NCBI GenBank assembly: GCA_963991985.1
Contig: CAXDRX010000002.1
Coordinates: 62,001 to 126,000 of the forward strand
Source: MED-G17 sp963991985
GTDB taxonomy: Bacteria > Bacteroidota > Bacteroidia > NS11-12g > UBA9320
Direction of reading: 5' to 3'
DNA length: 64,000 nucleotides
Positions 19,359-27,871 of this stretch are shown here, in pieces (the stretch's first letter is position 1; each line of letters starts with the position of its first letter). The translations under genes and the position numbers were made by a program. The notes under the pieces were generated by a model. The model had not been told where the DNA came from. It searched no databases and saw nothing but the letters and a program-made list of their open reading frames with translations.

Positions 19359-21145
19359 TAATTCAAATTTACTAAAGATCCTTTTATATTGACAGCACCT
19401 GTAGACTTTATTTCTGTTGTTCCTTTGGCATTGGTAGAAAATTTTGACTTAGCATCAGCAGAAATACTTTGACCAGAAATTTTTACCGCACCAGAAGAAC
19501 CACCGTCAACTTTTACCCCTTTCGATCCTGTAAGGTTTAATTTTCCGGAAGCTTTTAAAGTGATATCTTTTTTGCTTGTGATGGTTATCCCTGAACTGGA
19601 GGTTTCAATTTGATTGTCATTAGAATCTTTTATGGTTATCTTTTTTGCTTTGTCATCGATAACAATGGAGTTCTTATCTGGCGTGACAATTGTTATTGCT
19701 TTGTTCTTATCGTCAAATTCTATGGTAAGTTTTTCTCTAGTAGAGATAGATTTTATGTCATTTTTTTTATCAAATTTTTCATAGGGCTTATTGTTTTTAT
19801 CGTATAAGCAGCCTAAAACAACAGGGAACTCAGTTTCATTGTGTAAAAAACCTACAACGACTTGTGTGCCTATTTCGGGTAGAAATTGTGATGATCCAGT
19901 TTTAGAAACATACATTTGGCTTAATTTACACCAAACAAAATTGGTTGTGCTTTCAAATCCTTGAAGCAAAACTTTTATTCTGTTTTCTTTTTTAGGATCT
20001 TTATCCAATTCTTTGACGGTGCCAATGAGGAGTCCTTCTGACTTTTGGCTAGGGTTTTCAAAGGCCAAATTATTAAACAATGGGAATCCAAAAATCAATT
20101 TGGTTTTGAAATCTCCCTCGCTAACGGTATGTTCCAAACCTGAAATGTAAACATTGCCATCAAAATGACTTCCAAAGCCTTTTAAAGTGGCGATTTTACC
20201 AACCGAAGCAAAATTTAAACCTCTTGTGGTTACTTCTCCTCGAACACGCTTTATTCGAGACTGAAAAAGCATGCTATTGGCATCCTCTTGAAGCCAGCTT
20301 GCATCTTTGGGACTTTGAGCCAAAAATTCATGATTGTTGCTATGAAATATTTTACCAAGTGTTTGAGAATTTAAATCACCTGGTTTTGACAGCTTGGTGT
20401 ATTCATTTGCAACTTTGCTATCACTTTTATTATTGAAGTCGTCCCAGCCCGAAATTTTTACCCCTTTGATTTGATTAAGGCTATTGATCTCTGCAAAGAA
20501 AGAGTCTACATCTTTCCCTTGAGTTATGGTAACAAGACTGCTTCCTGAGCTAGTAGGTTCTTCTATCGTTACTTTCGACTGGGAATTGTAGATCACAAGA
20601 CCATTTCTTTGGCATAAATGTTTTATTAAATCCCAATTACTTTGATTTTTTTGTCGGATTACTTCTTGTTCAAAGCTAGTAGCGACAACACTTTTAGATA
20701 CTGATGTTTCGCCAATAAGGGTAGTCATTACCTGACTATCTTTTTGATCAGTAAAAATTCTATCTTTATAGATTCCACTCAGTTTTGCAGCTTCATCTAT
20801 GCACTCTAGAACCAGAATACTATAATAAGGATTGTTTGCATAGCCTTGTCGTAGAGAGATTTTTTGGCCAGACACAACTCCTTTAAAAACAGTTTTATTG
20901 ATTTCTTCAAATCCTAGACTTATTTCAATCTTTGCACCAGGCTTAAAACTTGACTCTTCACTTTCTTCAAATAAATTTTCTGTTGCATTTCCTGCAATGA
21001 TTTCAATTCTTGCCGAAGAGAATTGGCTCAAACCTTCTTTTACCTTGATTGAGAAAACCCTAAAATCACGATTAATTTCACGACCATTAAATTTAATGAC
21101 AAATGATACAGGTTTGTTGTTGGTATCTAAAGGAGTTTTGGCCAT
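19358..21145 (-). CDS. VgrG/gpD-like central spike protein (Pvc8-like)
   Basis: A 595-residue spike protein. The N-terminal half has the gp27/gpD-like hub features, including FKGVVSGQKISLRQG and a VIRQKNQSNWDLIKHLCQRNGL segment (about 172-193) typical of the phage D family. An OB-fold follows (VKELDKDPKKENRIKVLLQG, about 370-390, with GTQVVVGFLHNE). The last 130 residues are a repetitive beta-helix rich in Lys, Ser, Thr and Ile (ITIVTPDKNSIVIDD, ITIKDSNDN, ITLKASGKLNL), forming the triangular needle that carries the PAAR tip. No enzymatic extension is fused to the end. The start is adjacent to the LysM gene stop. Confidence 0.92.
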   Translation of the reverse strand: MAKTPLDTNNKPVSFVIKFNGREINRDFRVFSIKVKEGLSQFSSARIEIIAGNATENLFEESEESSFKPGAKIEISLGFEEINKTVFKGVVSGQKISLRQGYANNPYYSILVLECIDEAAKLSGIYKDRIFTDQKDSQVMTTLIGETSVSKSVVATSFEQEVIRQKNQSNWDLIKHLCQRNGLVIYNSQSKVTIEEPTSSGSSLVTITQGKDVDSFFAEINSLNQIKGVKISGWDDFNNKSDSKVANEYTKLSKPGDLNSQTLGKIFHSNNHEFLAQSPKDASWLQEDANSMLFQSRIKRVRGEVTTRGLNFASVGKIATLKGFGSHFDGNVYISGLEHTVSEGDFKTKLIFGFPLFNNLAFENPSQKSEGLLIGTVKELDKDPKKENRIKVLLQGFESTTNFVWCKLSQMYVSKTGSSQFLPEIGTQVVVGFLHNETEFPVVLGCLYDKNNKPYEKFDKKNDIKSISTREKLTIEFDDKNKAITIVTPDKNSIVIDDKAKKITIKDSNDNQIETSSSGITITSKKDITLKASGKLNLTGSKGVKVDGGSSGAVKISGQSISADAKSKFSTNAKGTTEIKSTGAVNIKGSLVNLN

Positions 21146-21832
21146 TTATTTCTCGATTGGCGGGAAGGAAAGTCTTTCGCCAACATTTACTCTTCTAAAA
21201 GTGGTCAGTTTATTTTTCTTTGCTACATCGATACAATATCTCGAATCCTTATAGTACTCGTTGCATAAGTTGGGTAAAGATTTCCCGTCAAGAATAATTG
21301 GCATTCTTGTTATGTCTGGACTCTGGAATTTTTTGGACAGATTTTTTGGGTCTATTTTTTCAGTTACTGTCAGTGATATTTCTGCTCGAAGTGGAGATCC
21401 GAAGTAATTGAAATGGGTGTAATTGATTTCAAAGCTGGATATCTTCCCAAAAAATTCATTGGTAGACCATACAAGCTTTACAAAAGGAGGTTCATGCGTG
21501 CTGTTTCGAGGTGTTATGGCAACTTTTTTGAGCTTTTTAATGGACTTTTCGACGCTAAAAAGTGGCAAAAAATTCCCATCGGGGGGACCAAACAAAATTG
21601 TTCCAGCATTATCGATGGTAAAATTGAAAGATAGAGTTTCAGAAAAGTAGGTATAGTCTTTTTTAACAGGTCTTCCTCTTGCGTCTCGTACTTTTTCTCC
21701 TCCTGATTTTTCCTCGGTAAATCCTCTTTTTATTTCTTTCGGATTTAGTTGTAAAGTGTAGGATGCAAATGAAAAGAGAGAATCAAATTCTTCATACCCT
21801 TTAATTACCAATTGTGAATATAGGTTGATCAT
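21146..21832 (-). CDS. LysM-containing baseplate protein (Pvc7-like)
   Basis: A 228-residue protein. The N-terminal 160 residues match the phage-like baseplate family with EFDSLFSFASYTLQLNPKEI at the start and FFGKISSFEINYTHFNYFGSPLRAEISLTV in the middle. The C-terminal 50 residues form a LysM-like unit (LPNLCNEYYKDSRYCIDVA, then VGERLSFPP). In CIS particles the LysM protein links tube, hub and sheath at the baseplate rather than binding cell wall. Its ATG overlaps the DUF5908 stop as ATGA. Family is inferred from pattern and position and is well supported by the neighbours. Confidence 0.85.
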   Translation of the reverse strand: MINLYSQLVIKGYEEFDSLFSFASYTLQLNPKEIKRGFTEEKSGGEKVRDARGRPVKKDYTYFSETLSFNFTIDNAGTILFGPPDGNFLPLFSVEKSIKKLKKVAITPRNSTHEPPFVKLVWSTNEFFGKISSFEINYTHFNYFGSPLRAEISLTVTEKIDPKNLSKKFQSPDITRMPIILDGKSLPNLCNEYYKDSRYCIDVAKKNKLTTFRRVNVGERLSFPPIEK

Positions 21833-22026
21833 ATCTCATTCAGTTTATTTAAAACTTCCATGATGCATTCATCAATTATCTGTTTTTTTTCATGGAAAGA
21901 TAAGGCGGTTGGGCTGTCTGCATCGGATAGTAACCCTTTAATTTCTTTGATTTGGTCTAAAGTAATTTCATTGTCTTTCCCTTTAACCGATGCTGAAATT
22001 TTAACTTCTTTGATTACAACAGGCAT
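21829..22026 (-). CDS. DUF5908 small CIS protein (Pvc6-like)
   Basis: A 65-residue protein starting MPVVIKEVKISASV, the typical first strand of DUF5908, followed by an acidic helical stretch ending KLNEI. Genes of this family occur almost only between the second tube protein and the LysM baseplate protein of contractile injection systems, exactly as here. The function is not established. It is followed by an ATGA overlap into the LysM gene and preceded by a five-base gap. Confidence 0.8.
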   Translation of the reverse strand: MPVVIKEVKISASVKGKDNEITLDQIKEIKGLLSDADSPTALSFHEKKQIIDECIMEVLNKLNEI

Positions 22027-22031
22027 AACAA

Positions 22032-22493
22032 TTAACTTAAGGGTATTTGGGTGATTGTTTGATAAGCGATTTCCACTTCTTCAAATAGTATGGCAGATTC
22101 ACCTGTCGCCTCAGCATCAAGTGTCCCTAATTTCCAACTGACTGGGATGCAGTTTGTGAACATCCATGAGATTTTGGGAATACCGCTGCGGTCTTTCAGC
22201 ATGATTACCATAGGTACTGGTTGGTAAAGGGTAAAGGTGCTAATTTGGGATTGAACCCAGGTAGAAAAAAAAGACATGGCTGAAACGATTCCCTTTTTCA
22301 GTGTGATTGGGCTAAGCTCTATATTGCCGGGTAAATTGTATTGAGTAGACTGGTAACCGGAGTTGTATTCCTGTTGAATACTTCTTTTTGCTCCAATTCC
22401 ATCCACAGAAGAAAAATTAGCTTCATATGGATTACCTGCGAGATAAACCCCAAAATAGTAACTATGAAGCGGGTAGTCGTTTGCAGCAATCAT
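22032..22493 (-). CDS. second gp19-like tube protein (Pvc5-like tube adaptor)
   Basis: A 153-residue protein of the T4 gp19/tail-tube family. It has NPYEANFSSVDGIGAKRSIQQEY near the start, ITLKKGIVSAMSFFSTW in the middle (the conserved L-K-K-G motif after the second strand) and a final ESAILFEEVEIAYQTI strand. PVC-like systems carry two or more tube proteins; the one next to DUF5908 usually forms the first ring or rings above the spike. It differs strongly from the main tube protein encoded just upstream and lies beyond the intrinsic terminator, so it should be made in smaller amount. Confidence 0.85.
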   Translation of the reverse strand: MIAANDYPLHSYYFGVYLAGNPYEANFSSVDGIGAKRSIQQEYNSGYQSTQYNLPGNIELSPITLKKGIVSAMSFFSTWVQSQISTFTLYQPVPMVIMLKDRSGIPKISWMFTNCIPVSWKLGTLDAEATGESAILFEEVEIAYQTITQIPLS

Positions 22494-22508
22494 AATTTGT
22501 TTATTAAA

Positions 22509-22546
22509 AAAAAATCATGCCCTTTCAGTTTTGGGCATGATTTTTT
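22509..22546 (-). terminator. intrinsic terminator inside the CIS operon
   Basis: A perfect 14-bp inverted repeat (22509-22522 with 22533-22546) around a 10-base loop. Read on the minus strand the stem contains GGGCATGA pairing with TCATGCCC, and is followed by nine T. It lies in the 69-base gap between the main tube gene and the second tube gene, which both point the same way. As the only long gap in the structural operon, it probably lets part of the transcripts stop after sheath and tube, raising their dose over baseplate genes. Confidence 0.88.
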
Positions 22547-22562
22547 AAGTTAATGGTTAAAA

Positions 22563-23030
22563 TTAGCCTTCAATAGTCAACCCTTCATGCGCCCAAACAA
22601 TTTCTTCAATTGCGGCTTCACTGGCTTGAGAATTCATATCTGTAGATGTGATTTTTTGCGGCCATGCATTTGTAAGGGTCCATGTCATTACCGGACTTGT
22701 ATTTTCGTCAAGTAATCTAATGACCACGGTTACTCTTTCAAATGTGTTCATCGCAATTGCATTGATCCACTCGTAGTATTGATTGTCATTAACAAATACA
22801 CCTTTTTTGAGTGTAACGTTGCCTGATTTTATTAATCCAGGCATTTTAATCATAGAAAATGTGGGGCTATTTCCATGACGATATTCAATTTCATCAGCTT
22901 CAATTTCAAGACCACTACACTCTTGGAAAGGAAGGTCGGTTAAGTCTCCGATATCAACAGAGAAGTAATACTTGGATATGGGCCAAAACTGATCCTGATC
23001 GGCCCCGGTTCCTGCGGTTGGTACTGCCAT
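22563..23030 (-). CDS. main inner tube protein (gp19/Hcp-like, Pvc1-like)
   Basis: A 155-residue tail-tube protein. Features of the family are the start with DQFWPISKYYFSVDIG, the LPFQECSGLEIEADEIEYRHG segment (25-55 region), the ITLKKG-like VTLKKGVFV strand, and the closing EAAIEEIVWAHEGL. It polymerises as hexameric rings to form the inner tube that is driven out by the sheath. It lies seven bases after the sheath stop and directly before the intrinsic terminator, so sheath and tube share the same high-level transcript. Confidence 0.93.
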   Translation of the reverse strand: MAVPTAGTGADQDQFWPISKYYFSVDIGDLTDLPFQECSGLEIEADEIEYRHGNSPTFSMIKMPGLIKSGNVTLKKGVFVNDNQYYEWINAIAMNTFERVTVVIRLLDENTSPVMTWTLTNAWPQKITSTDMNSQASEAAIEEIVWAHEGLTIEG

Positions 23031-23037
23031 TTTTTAA

Positions 23038-24543
23038 TTATGATTTTTGTTGTTGTTGTTGGAAAGTAATTACTATAAATTCAGCTGGTCTTGTGATGGC
23101 GACTTTGACAGTCATTTTCAAAATACCATCTAAGATATCATTGGAAGTCATTGTAGAGCCTAGACCAATTTCTACGACATAGGCATCTTCTGGGTTGGCT
23201 CCAGCCAATATCCCACCTTGCCACTGATTGAATAAAAAGTTGGAGACTGTAGCTCTAAGGGTTGACCAAGTGGTCGCATTGTTTGGTTCGAAAACATAGG
23301 CTTCTGCTGCCATCTTAATGCTCTGTTCTATGAAAATCATAGCACGTCTAACCCCAATGTATCGCCAATCTTGGCTATTTCCATCAAGCGTTCTTGCTCC
23401 CCAAACGAGGTTCCCTTTTCCTTGGAAAGACCGGATGGCATTGATCGCTTTTCCTGTCAATGGTAAGTTGAGGTCTTCTTGCTCTGCTGCCGTAATATTT
23501 ACAGCTGGTTTGATTACTGAACCTAAGCTAACGTTTGCAGGTGCCTTGGAGACGTTAAACGTATAATCCACCATTGAATAAATACCTGCTATTGCTGAAC
23601 TAGGAGGCAAAACGTTTAACATTTCTCCCATATCCTTAAGGATTGCATTCATTCTTGGGCTTATGGTCTTCAGTGTAGATTGCAAACTTTCCACTTGATC
23701 TCCTTCCGCTGAGGAAAGCTTTTCAATCTCCCCTTTTATTGCGTTTGCTCTTGACTCGTTGATAAGTTCACCTTCTAAGTCGGCAGCAACCTCTCCATTC
23801 AACACTTCTATGAGAGCGTCTACTTCATTAAAATTTGTAAAGTCAATTTCTGAGGAATCTACAATAGTTGTGTGTAGAAAAGGATAATAACTCGCGCCCC
23901 ATTGCAAAAAGTTGGCACCAATACCTTCTCTGTGAATATTCACAACATCTTCGTCTGGTGAGGTCAATGCACGGGCACTATTTCCACTGTGCACATCTAG
24001 AATAGCAAATCTATTTCTCATATCTTTACCACAGTGGAGCAACATTGCCTGGTGTAGGCTATTGCAATCTTCGGCAGACAATAAAGCTGCCTCGGGAACC
24101 ACCAAAAGGGTAGGTTCATTGTACTTTAATAAGGTAGGAAGACCTGAGTTATTTGCTGCGTCATTAAAATCTTTTGCCTTAATTCCATTTTCGTAGTTTC
24201 CCACAGATACGATGTAGCAATCTCCTCCGCCGTTGGAATAAAAAAGTCGGATGGAACTATGCAATTTAAAATTCGTAGATTCATCGATGGACAAATCATA
24301 CCCTGACCCTTTGTCAGGATTAAGTGTAATGTTGAATTTAGTTTTTGGTTGTCCCCCAAAAATTTCCTCGTACTCTGCGAGTGAACTTATTTTGGTTGGG
24401 ACATTTGTTAAATCGGTAGTTCCTCGTAGAGCCTTTGCAGTGTACCCAATAAATGCGGGTACCGCCGTGGCCACGGGAACAACGCTAGACGAAAAACCAC
24501 TCTTTTCCTCTATGTAAACTCCTGGTGTTGCTAAAACTGCCAT
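23038..24543 (-). CDS. contractile sheath protein (Pvc2-like)
   Basis: A 501-residue sheath protein. I chose the ATG at 24543 because MAVLATPGVYIEEKSGFS is the standard sheath N-terminus; an in-frame upstream extension to 24600 adds 19 unrelated residues. The C-terminal domain is conserved: NAIRSFQGKGNLVWGARTLD, WRYIGVRRAMIFIEQSI, FEPNNATTW and a last VAITRPAEFIVITFQQ segment that donates the interlocking strand. Only one sheath gene is present, unlike PVC with three. The extra central domain (about 230-310), helical and Glu/Ser-rich, should face outward. Its start overlaps the end of the preceding gene by 13 bases. Confidence 0.95.
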   Translation of the reverse strand: MAVLATPGVYIEEKSGFSSSVVPVATAVPAFIGYTAKALRGTTDLTNVPTKISSLAEYEEIFGGQPKTKFNITLNPDKGSGYDLSIDESTNFKLHSSIRLFYSNGGGDCYIVSVGNYENGIKAKDFNDAANNSGLPTLLKYNEPTLLVVPEAALLSAEDCNSLHQAMLLHCGKDMRNRFAILDVHSGNSARALTSPDEDVVNIHREGIGANFLQWGASYYPFLHTTIVDSSEIDFTNFNEVDALIEVLNGEVAADLEGELINESRANAIKGEIEKLSSAEGDQVESLQSTLKTISPRMNAILKDMGEMLNVLPPSSAIAGIYSMVDYTFNVSKAPANVSLGSVIKPAVNITAAEQEDLNLPLTGKAINAIRSFQGKGNLVWGARTLDGNSQDWRYIGVRRAMIFIEQSIKMAAEAYVFEPNNATTWSTLRATVSNFLFNQWQGGILAGANPEDAYVVEIGLGSTMTSNDILDGILKMTVKVAITRPAEFIVITFQQQQQKS

Positions 24544-25370
24544 ATTAAATGTACTATGTTGTAACAAATGTATGAATCTAGTTGATAACTTTTGTGGCAA
24601 TTTTCAATTTTATGTTTTGGCAAGCTTGTCCTGAGTTCAATATTTTTATCTAAATGTTTGAAAAAGAGTTTAATAGATAGCTTTTCGTTTTCTTGAAAAT
24701 ATTTTTTTTTATTTTCATCACAAAGCAGAAATATTGCGTTAGTTAATCCGTAATTTTCTTCAGGATGGATTTGTTTGTAGTTTTTTATCTCTTCCAAAGA
24801 GTATTTGTCTAAGATTTCGAAACTTAGAAGTTGTTTTGGAGTGATTTCTTTGGGAAGATTAATTACATATAATTTTCGAATGCTGCGTTGTTCAAAGCGA
24901 AGAAATAAATTGTGTGTTTTTTTCAGAGGGTCATGGGTGTCAAAGGACAATTCTATTATTCCGTCTGTTTTCGGAACATATTTGTCAATTACATCTTTTT
25001 GACTTGCATATTCATTTTCGTGCAGGTATTCATGGTTTGCAAAGTTTCGGAAATAAAAAGATTGTTCGACTCCCTTATCTACATTGGTAAAGTTGAAAAA
25101 ATTTGGATCAATGATATTGAATCTAAAAGTTAAGAGGAATTTTTCATTAGGAATCTTCAATAATTTCTGAAAAGATTCTTTTTGGGTCAATAGGGCAAAT
25201 CCTTCCTCTGTAGCCTTGAACAATAATCCCATATTGGACATCGTAAATTTACATACATCCGTAGGGATAAAGTTCATAAGTCTACACTCTTTTTCATAAA
25301 AGAGGTGAAACGTTTTTACATAGGCCAATACATGATAGTCATTTTGCCAAGAAGTTCCTAGTGTGTTCAA
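24531..25370 (-). CDS. unassigned CIS operon protein
   Basis: A 279-residue protein (TTG start) that I do not recognise. It contains no membrane segment or signal peptide. It is rich in Phe, Tyr, Lys and Glu, with beta-strand/helix alternation, for example KFLLTFRFNIIDPNFFNF and LYVINLPKEITPKQLLSFEILDKYS. Its position between the tail terminator (DUF4255) and sheath genes, with a seven-base gap before and a 13-base overlap after, suggests a structural or assembly part such as a cap adaptor or a protein of the terminal sheath ring. That role is inferred from position alone. Confidence 0.65.
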   Translation of the reverse strand: MNTLGTSWQNDYHVLAYVKTFHLFYEKECRLMNFIPTDVCKFTMSNMGLLFKATEEGFALLTQKESFQKLLKIPNEKFLLTFRFNIIDPNFFNFTNVDKGVEQSFYFRNFANHEYLHENEYASQKDVIDKYVPKTDGIIELSFDTHDPLKKTHNLFLRFEQRSIRKLYVINLPKEITPKQLLSFEILDKYSLEEIKNYKQIHPEENYGLTNAIFLLCDENKKKYFQENEKLSIKLFFKHLDKNIELRTSLPKHKIENCHKSYQLDSYICYNIVHLIWQF

Positions 25371-25377
25371 ATGATGA

Positions 25378-25896
25378 TTAGATTATGTTGCCAATAGCGG
25401 AACTGATATTGTTGGAAGAAAAATTTAACATTCTAAATCGATAAACAACGGAAGGCACATAATTGGAACCAATATTGTTCCAAAAGTTGGAAAGTTCTTG
25501 AAAATGCACATTCACCATTTCTACAATAATTTTATTTATGTTGGGATTGTCGAAATCCTCAAAAACATTTTTTTCTTGGAAAAAAGAGATGATTTCGGAA
25601 ATATATTTAAGGGATTCGGGATAATTTTCATTTTCAAAAGCTGCAGCATAAATGATATATAAATTGATAAAAAAAGAGGGATTTGCACCAGGATTTGATT
25701 GAAATGGACCACTTTTTGATGCTCCATCTTCTTCTATATTGATGAGAAAGGAGGCAATTTTATTGGTAATATCTAGATTGTCTGACTGTCCTTTTTTGAG
25801 GCTGGTAATTTTTACCATCTCTTCGACCGTGCCAAACTTTTGACTTAGTCTTTCGTTCAACTCTTCATTTATTCCAGAAAGAACCGAGAGAATCAT
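25378..25896 (-). CDS. DUF4255 tail terminator/cap protein (Pvc16-like)
   Basis: A 172-residue protein of the DUF4255 family. It has the usual ILSVLSGINEELNERL start, the FLINIEEDGA segment, then NPSFFINLYIIYAAAFENENYPESLKYISEIISFFQEKNVF (about 75-115), where the aromatic-rich NLYIxxAA stretch is diagnostic, and a C-terminal VPSVVYRFRML strand. In PVC-like particles this protein caps the distal end of tube and sheath and stops elongation. The gene directly abuts the preceding membrane-protein gene. Finding it upstream of the sheath instead of at the operon end is common in Bacteroidota systems. Confidence 0.9.
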   Translation of the reverse strand: MILSVLSGINEELNERLSQKFGTVEEMVKITSLKKGQSDNLDITNKIASFLINIEEDGASKSGPFQSNPGANPSFFINLYIIYAAAFENENYPESLKYISEIISFFQEKNVFEDFDNPNINKIIVEMVNVHFQELSNFWNNIGSNYVPSVVYRFRMLNFSSNNISSAIGNII

Positions 25897-26133
25897 TTAT
25901 CCCAATAAAATCTTTTTTAATCCTACAAACATTAGTCTCATTAGATAACATGTTGCCAAGCTGATAAAAAATGCAATAATGAAAAGTTCTACTACAAATA
26001 CCTTTTCAAAATCATTTATGTGATTGTTTTGACTTGCAATTTTAAGAAGACCAAGAAATATAAAAGCCATCGGCACTGAGGCGAGGCAAAAGCCTAGAAA
26101 GTATAAAATTTCTTTGAAAATTTTTTTCCCCAT
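25897..26133 (-). CDS. small protein with two membrane helices
   Basis: A 78-residue protein with a Lys-rich N-terminus, hydrophobic helices at about 8-32 and 46-70, a short polar/acidic connection (NNHINDFEKV) and a basic C-terminus (GLKKILLG). No family is recognisable. It is embedded without gaps between the GH18-like lipoprotein gene and the tail terminator gene. Size and layout resemble holins, but also ordinary small membrane adaptors; with the DUF4407 protein and the GH18-like protein it may anchor or release the injection particle. The sequence cannot separate these. Confidence 0.6.
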   Translation of the reverse strand: MGKKIFKEILYFLGFCLASVPMAFIFLGLLKIASQNNHINDFEKVFVVELFIIAFFISLATCYLMRLMFVGLKKILLG

Positions 26134-26134
26134 C

Positions 26135-27871
26135 TTATGGTCTGTTTTGTTTGAAGTTAAAAGTTATTTTACCCAACAAAAAGCTTGCAGCAATCCCCAA
26201 AATAAAGCTTAAAATGTATAATATCCGCTGATTTAAAAAATCAATTAAGGAAAATAGGGGCACAAAAAGGGATACTAAAATTAATATTTTTAAAAATCCT
26301 ACAAAATAATCTCTGTACATGGCGTTCCGAAAGTTTTGGTCCGACACGGTGATAATGAGGGCAATGGAGAGAAATAAAATGAGAAAGCAAAAGGAGGTAA
26401 TCAAAATACTTTTGTACTTCAGTAAAAATGCTGAAACCGAAAACGGATATCCTTTTATTTCATTGATTGGGTTAGCAATGGCCAGTGTGTCCGTTGAAAA
26501 TCTCTCGGCAACATTGTCCCAAAGTATGCCGTCGGGAGCTTCATAGCCCAGTGCCCAAAACCCTACACCCTTCATCCCATTTTCCAAGGCTGCATCCATT
26601 TTTCGGGTGGTTGTATAGGCATCATCGAACCAAAATTCGTGTGAAGTACTGTCTTTATATTCAAAAAAGAAAAAATTTGTATAGGATTGCTCATCAAATT
26701 CTTTTGAATAGTAAGCAAGGGATTGTGTATCCTCAGACATGATATAAACTTCTTTTTGAGTTACAAAATTGTCAAAACCTGTGGAGTAGGTGTTTGAATT
26801 TTGTAGTTCCCCCGACCATAGGCTTCCATAGAGTGGGAGGGCGAAAATGAATTTGTCTGTATTGGTAAAATTATCTTTGATAATTTGGAGTGATTTTTCG
26901 ATACTGCCATGTCCATCTGGGTCTATCAAAGGCGCGATTGAGCCCGAAAAACCATTGGGAGGATTAAATTGGTAACCAGAAACAACAATCCTATCTACTC
27001 TGTACAAGATATCTTGAAGCACTGAAATTGCATTTTTTGATAATATTGGCGGAACAGATATGTATATATCCACTTTGCGATCGCTGAAAGTTTGTCTAAA
27101 TCTTTTGCTGGTTTGCTTGATTAAGTTCCCATAATATTTCCAATGTTTGTCTTGAATATCGTCTAAGTGTAGTTCTACTCCGTCGGTGTTCCGGTACTGA
27201 ATCAATTTTATGATTGAGTCTATAAATTGTGATTGGCTTTGTTGATTGGTGAGAAATCTTTCTACCTCTTTTTGGCCCGTACACGCTGCACTGAGCAGAA
27301 CCTTTGTTTTGGTAGATTTTGCAGAGTCAATAAGTTCGGTTGTTTTCCACTCTACAATATTTTCTCTGTTTGTGTAGGAACCTGTTTCCGGGTTTATCTT
27401 ATATGAAAAGAAAGCAATGGTTGAAATTAAGTCTAATGGGTAGCTTTTCCAATTGTCTTTGTTCCAATAAGGATGCCACCCAAATACTTCATATTGAGGA
27501 CGAATTCTTTGGTACTTTTTGTTGCGTCGGTAAAATTTATTTTTGTCTTCATCCCAATTCAATGCATCTAGGGCATTTTTACCATTCAAAGCATTGAATA
27601 GATAGTTGTATTTATTGATGACATTTTTCTGATTTGTGTCCAAATAAGATTTTTGTAGCGAGTCTGCTTTTTGTAGACTTACTCTCTTTTGGGGGTTTCT
27701 GAATCCAAGCGTTTTACCCATTCTTCGGAAGGTGTTTTCTGTATATCTTTTCTCGGAATTGGTATTGCGAACAGCTGTGTTTAGTGGCTTTAAGACCTTT
27801 CTACAACCGCTGTTTAAACTTACTCCAAAAACCAACAGAAAGATTAACTTGTATTTATTTCCACTGAACAT
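26135..27871 (-). CDS. GH18-like membrane lipoprotein with altered catalytic motif
   Basis: About 578 residues from the ATG at 27871; an upstream in-frame TTG at 27916 is less likely because the signal sequence begins at this ATG. A hydrophobic segment ends LNSGC (lipoprotein-like). Residues about 120-440 form a GH18 barrel of the SleL/YaaH type: VFGWHPYW, ISTIAFFSY, FIFALPLYGSLW, and GVGFWALGYEAPD with the last-strand Trp. The catalytic DGxDxDxE is here DGVELHLD: the proton-donor Glu is Asp and the middle Asp is His. The last 110 residues contain three membrane helices. It may bind rather than cut glycan. It is an integral part of the CIS operon. Confidence 0.75.
   Translation of the reverse strand: MFSGNKYKLIFLLVFGVSLNSGCRKVLKPLNTAVRNTNSEKRYTENTFRRMGKTLGFRNPQKRVSLQKADSLQKSYLDTNQKNVINKYNYLFNALNGKNALDALNWDEDKNKFYRRNKKYQRIRPQYEVFGWHPYWNKDNWKSYPLDLISTIAFFSYKINPETGSYTNRENIVEWKTTELIDSAKSTKTKVLLSAACTGQKEVERFLTNQQSQSQFIDSIIKLIQYRNTDGVELHLDDIQDKHWKYYGNLIKQTSKRFRQTFSDRKVDIYISVPPILSKNAISVLQDILYRVDRIVVSGYQFNPPNGFSGSIAPLIDPDGHGSIEKSLQIIKDNFTNTDKFIFALPLYGSLWSGELQNSNTYSTGFDNFVTQKEVYIMSEDTQSLAYYSKEFDEQSYTNFFFFEYKDSTSHEFWFDDAYTTTRKMDAALENGMKGVGFWALGYEAPDGILWDNVAERFSTDTLAIANPINEIKGYPFSVSAFLLKYKSILITSFCFLILFLSIALIITVSDQNFRNAMYRDYFVGFLKILILVSLFVPLFSLIDFLNQRILYILSFILGIAASFLLGKITFNFKQNRP

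Noticed and set aside
24543..24600. Upstream extension of the sheath gene
   Set aside because: The 19 extra residues do not resemble any sheath start, whereas MAVLATPGVYIEE does; the region is better explained as the end of the preceding gene.
25897..26133. Calling the 78-residue membrane protein a holin
   Set aside because: Two helices and a basic tail are not specific; kept only as a possibility.
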